From Edolisoma coerulescens (taxonomy: Eukaryota; Chordata; Aves; Passeriformes; Campephagidae), in NCBI GenBank assembly GCA_013397115.1, contig VWZW01004119.1, forward strand, positions 1,984,342 to 2,048,341: DNA of 64,000 nucleotides, in the 5' to 3' direction. Shown piece by piece: positions 52,396-64,000 of the stretch (its first letter is position 1; the number at the start of each line of letters is the position of its first letter). The notes under the pieces are model-generated. The model saw nothing but the letters and a program-made list of their open reading frames with translations. It was not told the origin of the DNA and ran no database searches. Both the position numbers and the translations under genes were made by a program.

Positions 52396-55300
52396 TATAA
52401 GGAGAAGGTGGATTGAGGGGGAGAAGAGGAGGAGGGGGAAGAGAAGAATTGGAGGGGATGCACAATTACAGGCTGAAGTCATTGAAACTTGTGACTGCCG
52501 TTTAAAAGTTGTATTGGGAACAAAGGGGAGAAAAGGCTGCTAAAGAGATTTGTAAAAGGAGCAAGCTCACATTTTAATACTGCAACAGTGTGTGTCATGT
52601 AAATATTTGAATAAATCTTTTAATCGGCTTTTCCTTCTGCTGTGGTGTAGAAATACAAAAAAAACCCCACAGGCTCCACTTATTTCTTTCACACAACATT
52701 TGCAAATGCAGACAAGAAGAGATTGTGCTATGGTGATGTTTGAAGAACAACAGCTATTAATGTGTTATGGTGTTATATACCATTTCTTGCTAATGTTAGT
52801 GAGTCAGGAAAAAAACAAATGCACAACAGCAAAAAAAAATTACTCTGTTGCATCTTAAGTCTGTAATAGCAATCAGTTGATACCTCTGTGATTCACAGGG
52901 GGGAACAAGGGAAACAAGTGAAGAATTATCAGCTGAATTTGTCCACTTCATCATGTCAGAAATTTGTTCTGAGGAAAAAAATATATAAATATTATTGTGT
53001 GCACTTCCTGTTTGATTCTAAGGATTCTAAGCACAGATTTTGCTGTGGCTGAAATCAAAGCCACAGTATGAAAATAATAATGATAATTAAAAATACATAA
53101 TGCCATTTTCTGAAACGCAGTAGGGAAATTTGCCTCAGTCTAAAATTTCAGAAGATAGGAGGAAGCAAGGGGGTAAGAAGACATTTTGAAATTCAGCCTT
53201 CTGTATAAGAACAGAGTTGAACAGCAACTTTAAATGCCATATTTGAGGGATCTAGAAAAAAAACCATAAGAAAGAGGTTTGTTTTTTTTTTTTCTTTTTT
53301 CTCTTTTTAGTTTTGAATTCATTCTTGCTCTGAAATGTGGTAGAGGTAAGAGGGTTGGTCATGTGAGTCCTGTTGTCATCCAGGGTGATCAGATGCTGTT
53401 GCAAATGTTCTTTCTCAGCTTTGTGTGATCATCCTCTTGGGATGTTGGCTTTTCGTGGTCAGATCAAAATACAGTGTAAGCTCCACTGAGCACTTTGCAC
53501 TAAAAATCCAAGGGAATGGGAAAAGTTTTCCACATCACTGAATGAAGTTTTCCTTGTTGGAGAGCCATGCACAGGAGATGGTGCCTGGGATATGGAAAAG
53601 CCATCCCAGAGGATGGAAAACATCCCTTAATAAGTCAGAGGGATTGAAGATATAAATAGAAAGAGTTTGGGGCTGACAGCTTAACCCGTTTAGCACTGTG
53701 GGTAGATGTGTGAGCCAGTAAGAGCTGTCCTACTTGGTGAGATCTTTGACAAAAGATGGGTGAAGTCTTTGATGGAATGTGTGATGGGACAGGACCTAAG
53801 GCCAGCCCTGAAATCCTGCATTACTAAATCCACAACAGCCAGCAAAGAGCAAGTCAGTAGGTGAGGGGTGGAGAGAGACCTTTCTGAATCAAATTTATTG
53901 ACAGTATTTTCATTTTTCTTCTCTTTCTGTACCTATGTCTTTCAAAAAAAAGTCAAATCATAAATGACTTTGTATTAGGCACAATGAATAGAGTTTGCAT
54001 CCCCCTCGTGTTTGCCTGGAGGCATCAATGAGGAGATGAAGATTCTTGCAAGGGAGGAAGAGCAGAAATTCAAAAAGCAGGGGAGGTCAAACCATATATT
54101 TTTCTTTATTTGCTTCATTGTTATTTAGATGGGAGAGTATTTCAGGGTAAAACATCTGCACTTATCATTTGCTGCCTGTTTTATTTTCTTTTCACTCTCT
54201 TGTCTCTGAGCTTTTATAGCAGCCACCAGGCTTAGTAGAGACTCTGAGTCTTAAAACTGTGAGGTTTTTTTCCCTCTCAGCTTAGTCACCATTTTCTGCT
54301 GATCAAAGAGGACAGTTATAATCATTAAAGCTCACTTTTAAACAGCAAAATCATTAGTGGTTTAATAACATGCCATTATTAAAAGAGCTCAGTTCCTTTT
54401 CTTGTCACAAAGATTTTCAAAGAGCTGTAAGATACATATAAGACCCACTCACTTCAAAAAAGTTTTAAAGATGACCTGAAAAGGAATTTTCTTCATTAAA
54501 TAACCAAAAAAACCCTCAAACCAAAAAACACCAAAAACTTTGTAGTAACTAATCATAATATGAAAGTTTTCATTAAGAATTCATATTTTGTTGCTCATCC
54601 TCCCCCTCCACAACCTCTTTCGGGCTGTGAACAGTTGGAGATGGTATAATAGAGGAGCCAAAATAAGATGAGAGAAGCAAAGATACTTAATCAGACCAAA
54701 AAAAAAAAATATTTCCACTTTATTATTATCCTTTTAGCTCAAATGCTTGCTAGAAAATTATGAAAAAAGATTTTTTGTCTGATCTCAGGTTTTGCAAAAC
54801 TGCTTCCAGTTCTGTGCTATTCCATCTTTTAATTTTAATTGTTGTAACTAAACTGAGGCATAAAACTCTGTCACCTTTACATTTCCCCCTGGATCTTTTT
54901 TGCCTTGAAACTTCAATTCCAGTGCAGCAGCACAGGTCTGCTCACTGGGAAACCTTGTGGCTGCTGCTCTTGGTAAGAAAACGATCCAAGGAGTATTGTC
55001 ACATCTGCTCTCCTTCCCAAAATAAGGTGATACAATTCTGTATTCATGTGCAAAGAGAAAATAGGAGAAATTACGGTTCTTTTCTCCAGCAAATTAAAAA
55101 AATAAAAAAATAAAATTTGATTTATGAACAAGCAAAGATATGAGCTTGTATGAAAAAGTCAGCTTATTCAGTTGAAAAGGACTCAGAGTCACTGACAAAA
55201 CTGAAGGAATTAAAATACCAAGCATTCCTTTTTAATTGCATTAAAAAGGAATTCATTAACAACATCAGATTAATGGTTTGGATCAAAGTGACAACTATAA

Positions 55301-55435
55301 TCAAAACAATAAAAATAGAATAGGCTTACACAGGTTTGGTACATGCGTGTTCTCAAGTACTGACATGAGTGTGTTTGCTATTGTGCCTAGCTTTACATTA
55401 ACCAAATATTGCTGAAATTAAAAATGGATGAGTAT

Positions 55436-55506
55436 AATTAATATCTTATATAGATAAGATATATCTTATATAAGATAGATAGATATATATATAGTCTTAT
55501 ATAGAT
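55436..55506. repeat. AT/GATA-rich palindromic repeat
   Basis: Overlapping inverted repeats occur here. ATATCTTAT (55441-55449) pairs with ATAAGATAT (55454-55462), and TATCTTATATAAGATA (55462-55477) is a perfect 16-bp palindrome, followed by GATAGATAGATATATATATA. Confidence 0.9.
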
Positions 55507-56433
55507 ACCTGAAGGTGGGCTGTATTTGGTGCCCAAACCAAGTTGCATTCAGAGAAGAAAACAGGTACTGATAGCAGTGATAAAGGATGTAATTTTTGAT
55601 AACAATCCTTTGTGAACAAGCTGGCAGAGTGAACTCTGGCAGGGTTATCAGAATAGTTCAGAGCTGATGTTCTGAGACTCGGTATCATGGCAATATTGCC
55701 TGGAGGATAAAAAGCTAACCAGAGTAATACTGATGAAGCATGAACTCAAGTGAGCCTTTTTTCTTATGCAGCATGTGCCCTGTAATGGATTTCATATATT
55801 GCTGCTAAGAGGAACAGTATTTGAGTAGTGTCAGTAAGTATGGAAAAAAATCACTGGGAATACAAAAACATTGATGAAATCATGAAATTGCTGTGGTTTG
55901 TAAAAAGAAAAATTAAAAAAAAAAAAAAAGCTTGTAAGTCAGTAAAACTTTTCTGCACTCATCAAAAGTTTGGTCCCCAGGACCACGAAGGCAGTGTCCT
56001 GCCTCTCTCAATGGGCTCAGGTTCTCCTGGAAGACTCAGCTGTCAAACGACAGCATCTTCATTACCCAAACCAGCTTTGCCTGGTGCTTTTGGTCCCTAA
56101 ACTTCAGAACTGTGTCTCAGCAAACCAGACTGAGCACATGAGCAGCAACAGCCCTAATAAAACTCGGTGAGCTGCCTTGCCTGGGGCTGTCCACAGCTGA
56201 TCCAACACATGTCCTCCCACCGAGCTCTACCCTCTCCCCGTGGGATTGCTGTAGTTACTCTGCTGCCTGTCCTCAGATCCCTCGCCTTCAGTCCTTCACC
56301 AGTTAAGCTTCTGCTCAAAATGCTCATCTTTTCCAGAAATTACTGTGGATCTATGAGTTAGAATTTGTTTTTTTGTGAAGGAGACTCAGGAAATGGACAT
56401 GTTATTCTCCCTGGAATGGAAGTCTAGAAGTAC

Positions 56434-56453
56434 TTTTTTTTTTTTTTTTTTTT
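56434..56453. repeat. T20 homopolymer
   Basis: Twenty consecutive T residues. No adjacent retroposon was recognised. Confidence 0.95.
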
Positions 56454-57129
56454 AATAACTGAGATGTCTAGGCAAAAGCTACATGATTTAAATCACCCTG
56501 TCAGTGATTTTCTTCAAGTTGAAAGCAATTAAGCTAGAGAGAATTGAGGCCACTTTGTTTCTGAATGAGAATATAAATGGGAGTTTAAGGCTCCTTAATG
56601 CATGGACATTATGTTCATGTCCATTTGAAGTCTCCTTTTATTTTTTTTATTTTATTACCTGATTGTCTTATTATCTAACCAGCTTCTGTAAGGTCATTTA
56701 TGTTGAAGACAGGTTCTGATATGAATTGGAGCACTGCATGAGTGGAAGAGCAGAACTGAAAATAGAGCTGCCTAGGACCCATCTTTTTTTTAAGATGTAT
56801 TATTCTGGATTTAAAAATATCTGTGTATATATATAGAGAGAGAGATATATTTTTTTTTTTCCTGCAAAATGAACAAAATAAAAACAGGAACACAAAGTTC
56901 ATGTTTAACACAGATAGTGTATTATGATGTTATGAAGTTTTCCAAATCTGTTTTCCTAGTGCAGCCCACATATTTCTTGTGGTTTTTTAACTGTGTTAGT
57001 ATTGCAGTAGTGCAAAATTGTGTAAACCGTGAATTTTCTAATAAGCTCTTGTCATGCCATTCTTTTCCTTCTTCCCACAAGATAAATAACTGCCTGTGTA
57101 GATGCCATGTTTGAAGTATAAAAACACTA

Positions 57130-57216
57130 AATCATAGAATATTCTGAGTTGGAAGGGACCCAAAAGGATCATTGAGTCCATTACTCTTGCTCTGGATTAA
57201 CCAGAACCACCCGGAG
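57130..57216 (-). mobile_element. Short CR1 LINE tail (antisense)
   Basis: The + strand reads aatcatagaatattctgagttggaagggacccaaaaggatcattgagtcca. This is the reverse complement of a CR1 3' terminus of the subfamily with a GGGTCCCTTCCAACTCAG end. Only about 85 bp can be followed. Confidence 0.8.
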
Positions 57217-60200
57217 TAACAAAAATGATGAATTCAGTCAATTCAGTTAATTCATCAGCAGTATGATGATATCATCCTGATGGAACTGCTGTTTTCTCAA
57301 GGCTGATTACATGGATGGTTATTTTTTTTTTAAAATTGATTTTTCAATTTTATTTTTTTCCCGAGGTTTCTTTCATGTCAGTGCCCTCGTTGCTGTGCTC
57401 AGTAGTGTGAACATGCCCTGCTGCAGCTCTGCTGCAATGTGACCCCTTTTGGTGGAAGACAGAGAAAAGCTGGAGGAAATCTGGAGATATTAATAAGAAA
57501 TAAAAGATGTAAAAACCTGTGTAAAACTTGCAGGAACCATGGTAACCTATTCTAGAAGAGAAAATCCATACTATTTCCTTTGAAGACTGGTAAAATAGCA
57601 AGAGAGATTATAATTCTTATTAAAGAAAGAACAGGAAAAATATTTTTAATTAGCCGACACTGGTAAATAGAGGAAAAATTTTCAAGTCTCAGGAGACTTT
57701 AGCATACAACTCATATAAAAGTTGAAGTCTCTGTCATTAGGGACTTTTAGCACTGTGTCTGGCAGGGATGTTTAGCCTTGCATTTCACATCCTCAATAAG
57801 AGAGCAAGTATATGTGTGCAGGTCTATAAGATTATAATGGCGAAGAACGGTGTGCTAGAAGAATAAATGTCAATAACTCTATTTAGTGACATTTCAGTGC
57901 TGCTCTTTAAAAAGTATGGCTGAATCATTACTGAAATAACCCTTTGTTTTATTTGTCCACTTGAAGGAATTTGAGAGATTCTAAGGAAAATGGGTCAATA
58001 TATAAATTTTAGGATGTTTTGGTTTTTCTTTTAGAGGTGATAGGATTTTCTGTAGATGAAACTGAAAACTGGGTTTTAAAGGGATTTTGATACCAAAAAA
58101 TTTATCATGGAACACATATAAAAGGTCCTACCCACAGGCTGCATCCTTGCTTTTTAGGAATTGCTTTGATTTGAGTGATTGAATTGTAAGTTTAAAAGTC
58201 ACGTTTAGTTTTGTGTTCAGAAAGCAGCACGAGCAGCTTTCTCACGTGGCGGTCGAGAAGGCAAACTGCTGCTTTGGCTGGAGGTTATGGACTGGGAGGG
58301 AGGAGCAGCTTTTCTTTGGAGATGAGTGTTTCCAACTTGCTGACACAATTTCTTTGTTGTGTTTGATCAGCCACGGAGCTGTTAAATAAGCTGTCTGAAG
58401 TTATCTATTGAAACACACAACTGTGTCAACCCACAGCGGAAGGAGAATCAATTTCTGCTTTATAATCCTGAAAACTCTACCAAAAGTCCTCCAAGTGTGG
58501 GAGCTCTGGCTGTCTCTTCTTTTTGAAATGAATATGCTCCATGCTAGAGACTTTTGAACCTTTTTAAGTTTGCTCATTACCAGTTAGCTGGGCCTAGTTG
58601 GTTAATTTTCACACACAAACACGTTAATGTGCACACAAAAACCTTGGTCCAAATTTGCAGTTGGCCTCAGTCTCGGTGTTTCTAAGGAACAGAATTTAGG
58701 AGTTTGGGCAGGGTCCAGACTGGCACTTGAAAACTTGTTTACCTCAAATTAATGGGTAATTAGCTCACAGAGGATGCAAACTTTTAGCATAGGGAAGTCT
58801 AGAAAAAGGCCATCAAGTTAAAAAATAATCTCATTGACTCTGCTTCATTGTGTTTAGATATTTTTATTCATTAGGATGTGACAGCAAATCCACAAACCCC
58901 AAACCAAAACACTCAGGGATCTATATTTAACAGGTATTAAATGAGAACACCCTATTAATAGTAGGATATTTGAAACTCACTGCCTTTTTTACATGCTGAG
59001 AAACCAGCATTTGCAGCCTGAGAGCTTTGTAAGTTTTACAAACACACAGTTTTGCTGACAGACTTCTCCAGCCCCAGGAATTGCACAGCACCACCTCTTG
59101 GCTGTTTTCCTCCAGCAGAATGGAAATGCGCTGTGCTTTCTGCTGGCACAGCTCCTCTGGCTGAGCATAAGGAGAGGAGAATAAGCAAACTGCATTCCCA
59201 ACAGGGATTACACTGCCTTCAACAGAAAATCAGACCTCTAACCAAAATATTTAAATTGGAACAGAAATCGGTTGACTATACCAAGCCAAGTTCTTGTTTG
59301 GATTCCTGAGTATCTGACATGGTTTACTGATGTGAAAACGTTGAGTCTTCTGAAAGTTCAAGGATTTATTTGTTTGTTTTTATGTATGAATCTCCTTGTT
59401 AAGTTATTGTTCTTTTACTTGTCATATAAAAAATTCAGAGTTTTCTGAATGGAGTAATATTTTAGTAGATCACAATATTTTGGTGTGTGCAGCTGTCACT
59501 TCAAAAAAAAAAATATATTCTAGCATTTTCAAAAGTAAAATCTTAATACTGGAATTTGCATGCATGTTTAAACATTCAGTATGCTGGCAGCTTTATTTTG
59601 AAAGGTTTGAATGCCCACAGGTCATACCCAATTCAGGGAACAGCAGAGACTGCCCACTTGCTGAAGTGAGGCTACTTGTATAATGCACATGTGTGTCTGT
59701 GTATGATTTCCAGGACTTTAGGAGAGGATTCCTGTCTTTTGCTGGTGAATTATTGTAGCCCAATGTTGTACCAGACACTGCTGCTTGTGGATTTTTAATA
59801 TAATTATACCTATGTTAAAAAAATAGTATTTGATGAGCCACCTGTGTCCTCAGGCAGAAGTTTTGGCTGTGTTCAACTGTTATTTGGGATGAGGTTTTGA
59901 AAAGACAGTGTCTTGGTGTCACAGGCAGAATTGGGCTTTGCAACATCAGGCTTAAGTTGAGAGGTCATAATTACTGGGTGAGCTTGAAATTCTGGTTTAA
60001 ATTCTGTGGGAGAGTCACTTCATTTAAGCTTGGGAGGATTTTGTGAAGAAGAATTCATTAATGTCTGGGAAGCAGTTGGAGACAGAGGTGTGAACGCTGG
60101 TAAGTGCCTGTTGGAAATGAGCAGCTTTGCATTCCGAGCAGGATTTGAACAAAATGCATCTCTGTCGAAGGGTGTGAGGCATCACATTATGTAAGGAAGC

Positions 60201-60438
60201 AGCAGTCACTCTTCAGAGCACAAGGAGGGTGTTTTGAAATAATAATCAGCGTGGATGTAATCAAAGAATTTTGATTGCTCATATCATGGGATAATTTAAG
60301 GCAACACAGGAATCATAATGCTTGCTAGCATTTGAATGCTTGGATTTGCACTTGTGACATTTTTATGTGCATTTTTAATTTTTATTTTGTTCTTATTTAT
60401 CTCACAGCCTGGAGATAAGTTACGTGGATCCACACCTG

Positions 60439-60479
60439 CTCTACCTTTTCCAATTTGTATGGAAAAGGAGTAGGTAGAG
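60439..60479. repeat. Imperfect inverted repeat / hairpin
   Basis: CCTTTTCCA (60444-60452) pairs with TGGAAAAGG (60460-60468) across a 7-base loop. Outer arms CTCTA (60439-60443) and TAGAG (60475-60479) are separated by a one-sided 6-base bulge. The stem is too short and irregular to call a microRNA. Confidence 0.8.
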
Positions 60480-63400
60480 GTTGGGGGCTTGCCTATTTTA
60501 TTATGTTCTTTGAAGGGAGAATAAATGAGCCTGTGACATTCCACAAGCAGGTTTTGTCTAAATTTCATAATCCATGATATTCAGAGAGGAGATTCCATGC
60601 ACTCTGCGTTCTTTGCCTCTGACAACTTAGGGTTATTGTCTCTAATTACACTGTGAGCTGGCATGGAGAATGGTTTATTTGCCTCTTCTTGCAGTGGCTT
60701 TTTAGCTACTTCAGGACAACTGACAGATACTTCTTTTAATCTAGACTAAGAAAACTCACTTCTTGCAACTTATGTTTTTCATATATTCCCCACCACCACC
60801 ACATCCTTCATCCAAACTTCTGATTATTTAGTTGCTGCACTCTAGATAGTCTCTGTTTGGTCTCCATTTTCCTGAAAAGCTGAGGGAAGTAGGAAAGTTT
60901 GTTTCCTGCTGTAAACACTTCAGTGTAATACTCGCTATTTTTCTGGAGTTTTTGCCTTAGTTTTTTCCTGTGGTAGAACTGACTTGGGTCTAGATTCGGG
61001 TCAGGTGTTACCTTGGTAAAAGTGATTTAATGATTTTGATTTCCCTCTTCCTGTTACAGTTTTTTGTTCCTGTTCTTTCTGTGCCCTTCCAGCTGTCACT
61101 GCCTCCCCTTTTAGATCCTTTCCTGAAGTGCTCTTGTGACTCCAGGTGCTGCCTGTATTGTATCCATGTCGATGATTCACTAATCATTGTAAAGAGGAAA
61201 TTAAAAGGGAGATTTTGCACAGGGGAAGCCATTGGGTTGGTTCAACTTCTGTTGAAATCACACTGTAAGACAGCTTTTCCTGTACATCCTACTCAACTGC
61301 ATCCTACTTCAGCTGGAACAGTGGGATGTCTAATTCCCTTCTCCATATTCCTTGTCACCCCTTACTTTTTGGTGCTGTTTTTCAAAGCAAGATGTGTCCT
61401 ATATTCTGTGGCATGTTGCTCATTATTCTAAAAGATAGTTTTCTGATGCCCAGCAGAACTTCAGAAAATTCTTTCTACTGTGTTTCCACTTCCATTTTTT
61501 TAAAGTGGCACTGGAAGGTGCAGAGGGACACAGCTGCTGGAGTGTGGGGAGTGTGAACTCCTGTCTGTCATCACCTCAGTGTTACACGACTGCGAGGAGG
61601 GTGAAGTTGGCAGCAGTTGCCTCTCAGCACAATAATGTGTGAGCTGGCTTTTGACCCTTCTGTAAAAAAGGAAGAAAAAAACCCGAAAAACCCCACATGC
61701 AGGATAAGACTGTTGTAGCAGAAGTACAGATGCTGAGAGATCGAATGCAAAAGCTTTCTGACAAGAGATTTATTACTGTAAATACCCACACACAGAGACC
61801 ACAGGACTGGATAAGGAGATTCATCTCTTTCATCTCATGTGCTCCTTAGAAATATGGCTGTGTATGATCTGCTTCCCTCTTGCCAGTTACTAACAGGAAA
61901 TATTAATTGACTAAACTCCATTAGTCGTTTTCAGAAACATCAGCCTCGGAAATATTTCCATTTAGTCTGTAGCTTGTTAATCAAGTCTCTGTTCATCTCT
62001 CCATATGAGCCATAAAGTTCTGAAGTGAGCATCTAATTGTGATTAACATCATGGACCAGTTACAGGGCGTGAGCAGTAACACACCCACCAGCGAGTGCTC
62101 TGTGCTTGCTGACAGTGCTGCTTTCACCAGATGGGGCCCTCGGTGCCTCCCGTGCCCCACAGCTCTTCCTGGCCTCTGTCAGATGGTGCTTTTGCCTTCT
62201 GTGAGATCGTTTCTGCTCAATGTTTTGGGGTTTTTTATTGCCCAAAGACCAATGAGCTATATCACCTTGAAGGCATCGGCTTCAACAGATGAAGGCAGCA
62301 GGTGATGCTGCAGATGAAATGTTAATATTTTAATGTAAAGTTTGGCTTGCATTCCAGGATAGCAAGAATACAATTAAATTATATAGTTAAATACAATTAA
62401 AAATGTCAACAGCAAAGTGATCATGTCCTTACTGCAGGCACTCACAGGCAAGCTCCAGTCATCTCTCACAATGTGCTGCTCTTAATTACTCTTTTCTTCA
62501 TTTCTTTGTGAACTCTGCTCAGTTGTTACATCACTTTAAATACGGAGTGGATGTGTGTTGTGGTGTTTGGTTTAAGACATATGACTTAGCCCTCACAAAC
62601 TCACCAGTTAACAGGGTTGCAGGAGGGTGTGAGAAGTCAGAGCCTGAAGGACCACAGCTGCATGGAAGTCACTGACACCAGGGCAGTCATCTTGTGGGGC
62701 AAATATTGTCATGGAGACCACAAAAGTGTCTTGTGGACAGTGCTGTGGCTTGGCTGCCTGAATTTATCCGTGTCTCACACCTTGGTGAGCAGGCAGCAGC
62801 CTGCTCCATTTCTGCAGCAGCAGGTCTGACCTTTAGGCTCCTGTGAAGTAGAGCTCTGAGTTCCAGAAATCCAGGTGCGCCAGCAAGGACAATCTGGGAT
62901 TTCAGTCAGCTGGCAGTTTCTTTTCTTTCTCGTTAGAGAAATACAGCACTGATGTGTATATTGACACTTCTTTTCCTTCTGCTTCAGTGGCTCCAACCTC
63001 CACTTGTTAAAAAGTTGCATATAAACAAGTTTGGGCAGTTTCATTCAAGTAAATGGATGGAAAAATGTATGCTGTGGGACTGACTGCAATGCATAATGAG
63101 CTACAGAAAGGAAACCAGAGGAACAGCTGCTGCCAAAAAATCTCCAGAAAATTCTGCAATCAGCCCCTGAAACTGATTGAGAATGTTGCAGAAAAAAAAA
63201 TGTTCCCGGATTTAATGCTCCAAGCAGCACAACTAAACAAATACAACGTGGATTATCCTCTAATATATTAAATGGCAAATGTTACATTGCAGAAAGATAA
63301 GGATTGAAATCCCGGGCAGAAATGCAAACCTACTTGCTTACACATACAAAAGATTGTACACCTCAGCTGCTGTTCAACATCTGTCCCCTGAAGGTAATGA

Positions 63401-64000
63401 GATAAACACATAACAAACAACATGTAAATATCTGGCAATGAATACACCTGGAGTTGTGGAGAGGGACACACAGAGCTGAAATCCAGTTACTGGGGCTGCA
63501 CCACCGATAAATGACAGTATAACACTCAAAAAATTACTCCAAAATATAGATGAGGTACAATCACAAGAATTTTGCCTGAGTCAGTGCCTGATCTGTGGGT
63601 TTTGTGTTTGTTGAACTGGCTTGTTACAAGCCAGCTGTGGAAATTTTTGGATTGCATTTGAGGGTTTGTAAAAGGTGAATGGGAAAAGTAATCTCATGCA
63701 CAGACTATTGTACCACACATAGATGAGATTTTGTAAGAGCTGCCTCAGAGGTGCAGTTTTCCACTGGGAGAAAAAGAATTGCACCTACAAATAAACCCCT
63801 AGAGGTATTACTAAAAGTATCCTTTATAGAAACACTCCCCACACCACTCTCTTTGTATTTTCATTTTAGTAATTCCATGGCCTAGAATAGCACACAGTTT
63901 GATTGCAGTTTGTGTAACTCCTTTCTATTTATGACTCTCACATTCAAATGCACCTTAAATGCTCAGCTGAATAAATACAATGCAGATTACTGCTTGATAT

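Larger units (their letters stand above)
47814..64000 (+). other. LRP1B: LRP1B intron (5' part), continues past the window
   Basis: At least 16.2 kb of intron starts with gtaagg. I looked for the next propeller exon (FFTDYG...VERCDMDG-type coding between AG and GT) and did not see it. Contents are a 580-bp CR1 copy at 51.8-52.4 kb, a short CR1 tail at 57.1 kb, AT/GATA palindromes at 55.43-55.51 kb, T20 at 56434-56453, TA/GA dinucleotides near 56.83 kb and a hairpin at 60.44-60.48 kb. Otherwise 48-51.8, 52.5-55.4 and 57.3-64.0 kb show nothing I recognise. Confidence 0.75.

Noticed and set aside
52149..52482. Minus-strand ORFs of about 104 codons as genes
   Set aside because: Most of their length lies in the antisense CR1 copy and the rest in purine-rich flank. 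No reverse transcriptase or other domain is present.

Overview
This window is vertebrate, almost certainly avian, nuclear DNA. It lies inside one very large, intron-dominated gene on the + strand. The bird assignment rests on several 5'-truncated CR1 retrotransposon copies with the typical avian 3' ends (antisense copies read like AATCATAGAAT...GGTTGGAAGGGACC; sense copies end in CCCTTCCAA followed by an ATTCTAT-type tail). No Alu, L1 or B1-like sequence was recognised. I cannot name the species.

Four coding exons can be read, all + strand with GT/AG borders: 20992-21111 (EGF-like module), 22442-22570 (calcium-binding EGF-like module), 28048-28305 and 47651-47813 (start of the first six-bladed YWTD beta-propeller). 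Joined, they give an uninterrupted reading frame matching the amino-terminal part of an LDL-receptor-related protein 1 family member. The order EGF, cbEGF, propeller, the linker [16 protein letters not shown] and the segment NVQQIAIDW...NFYFVDHV point to LRP1B rather than LRP1. The exons probably correspond to about exons 4-7 of the mammalian gene. The signal peptide and LDLa exons lie upstream and everything else lies downstream, both outside the window.

Layout: 1-20991 is the 3' part of a long intron, with CR1 copies at 15.6, 16.5, 18.1 and 18.8 kb, a strong recursive-splice-like motif at 16640/16641 and several stretches that look like conserved noncoding DNA. 21112-22441 is a short intron whose 3' end carries two in-frame competing acceptors. 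22571-28047 is a 5.5 kb intron with an A43 tract and candidate regulatory sequence just before the third exon. 28306-47650 is a 19.3 kb intron with a G/T-rich tract containing a four-run G-quadruplex motif, a complementary A/C-rich tract 13 kb downstream, and CR1 copies at 34.7 and 41.9 kb. 47814-64000 is the 5' part of another long intron with a long CR1 copy at 51.8-52.4 kb and a short one at 57.1 kb.

No second gene, tRNA, rRNA, CRISPR array, operon or prokaryotic mobile element was found. Apart from the four exons, the open reading frames are short, lack recognisable domains and fall in intronic or repeat sequence. I did not find a new multi-gene system. The most interesting signals concern RNA processing of LRP1B: the tandem acceptor, the recursive-splice-like site, and the G4 plus complementary low-complexity tracts.
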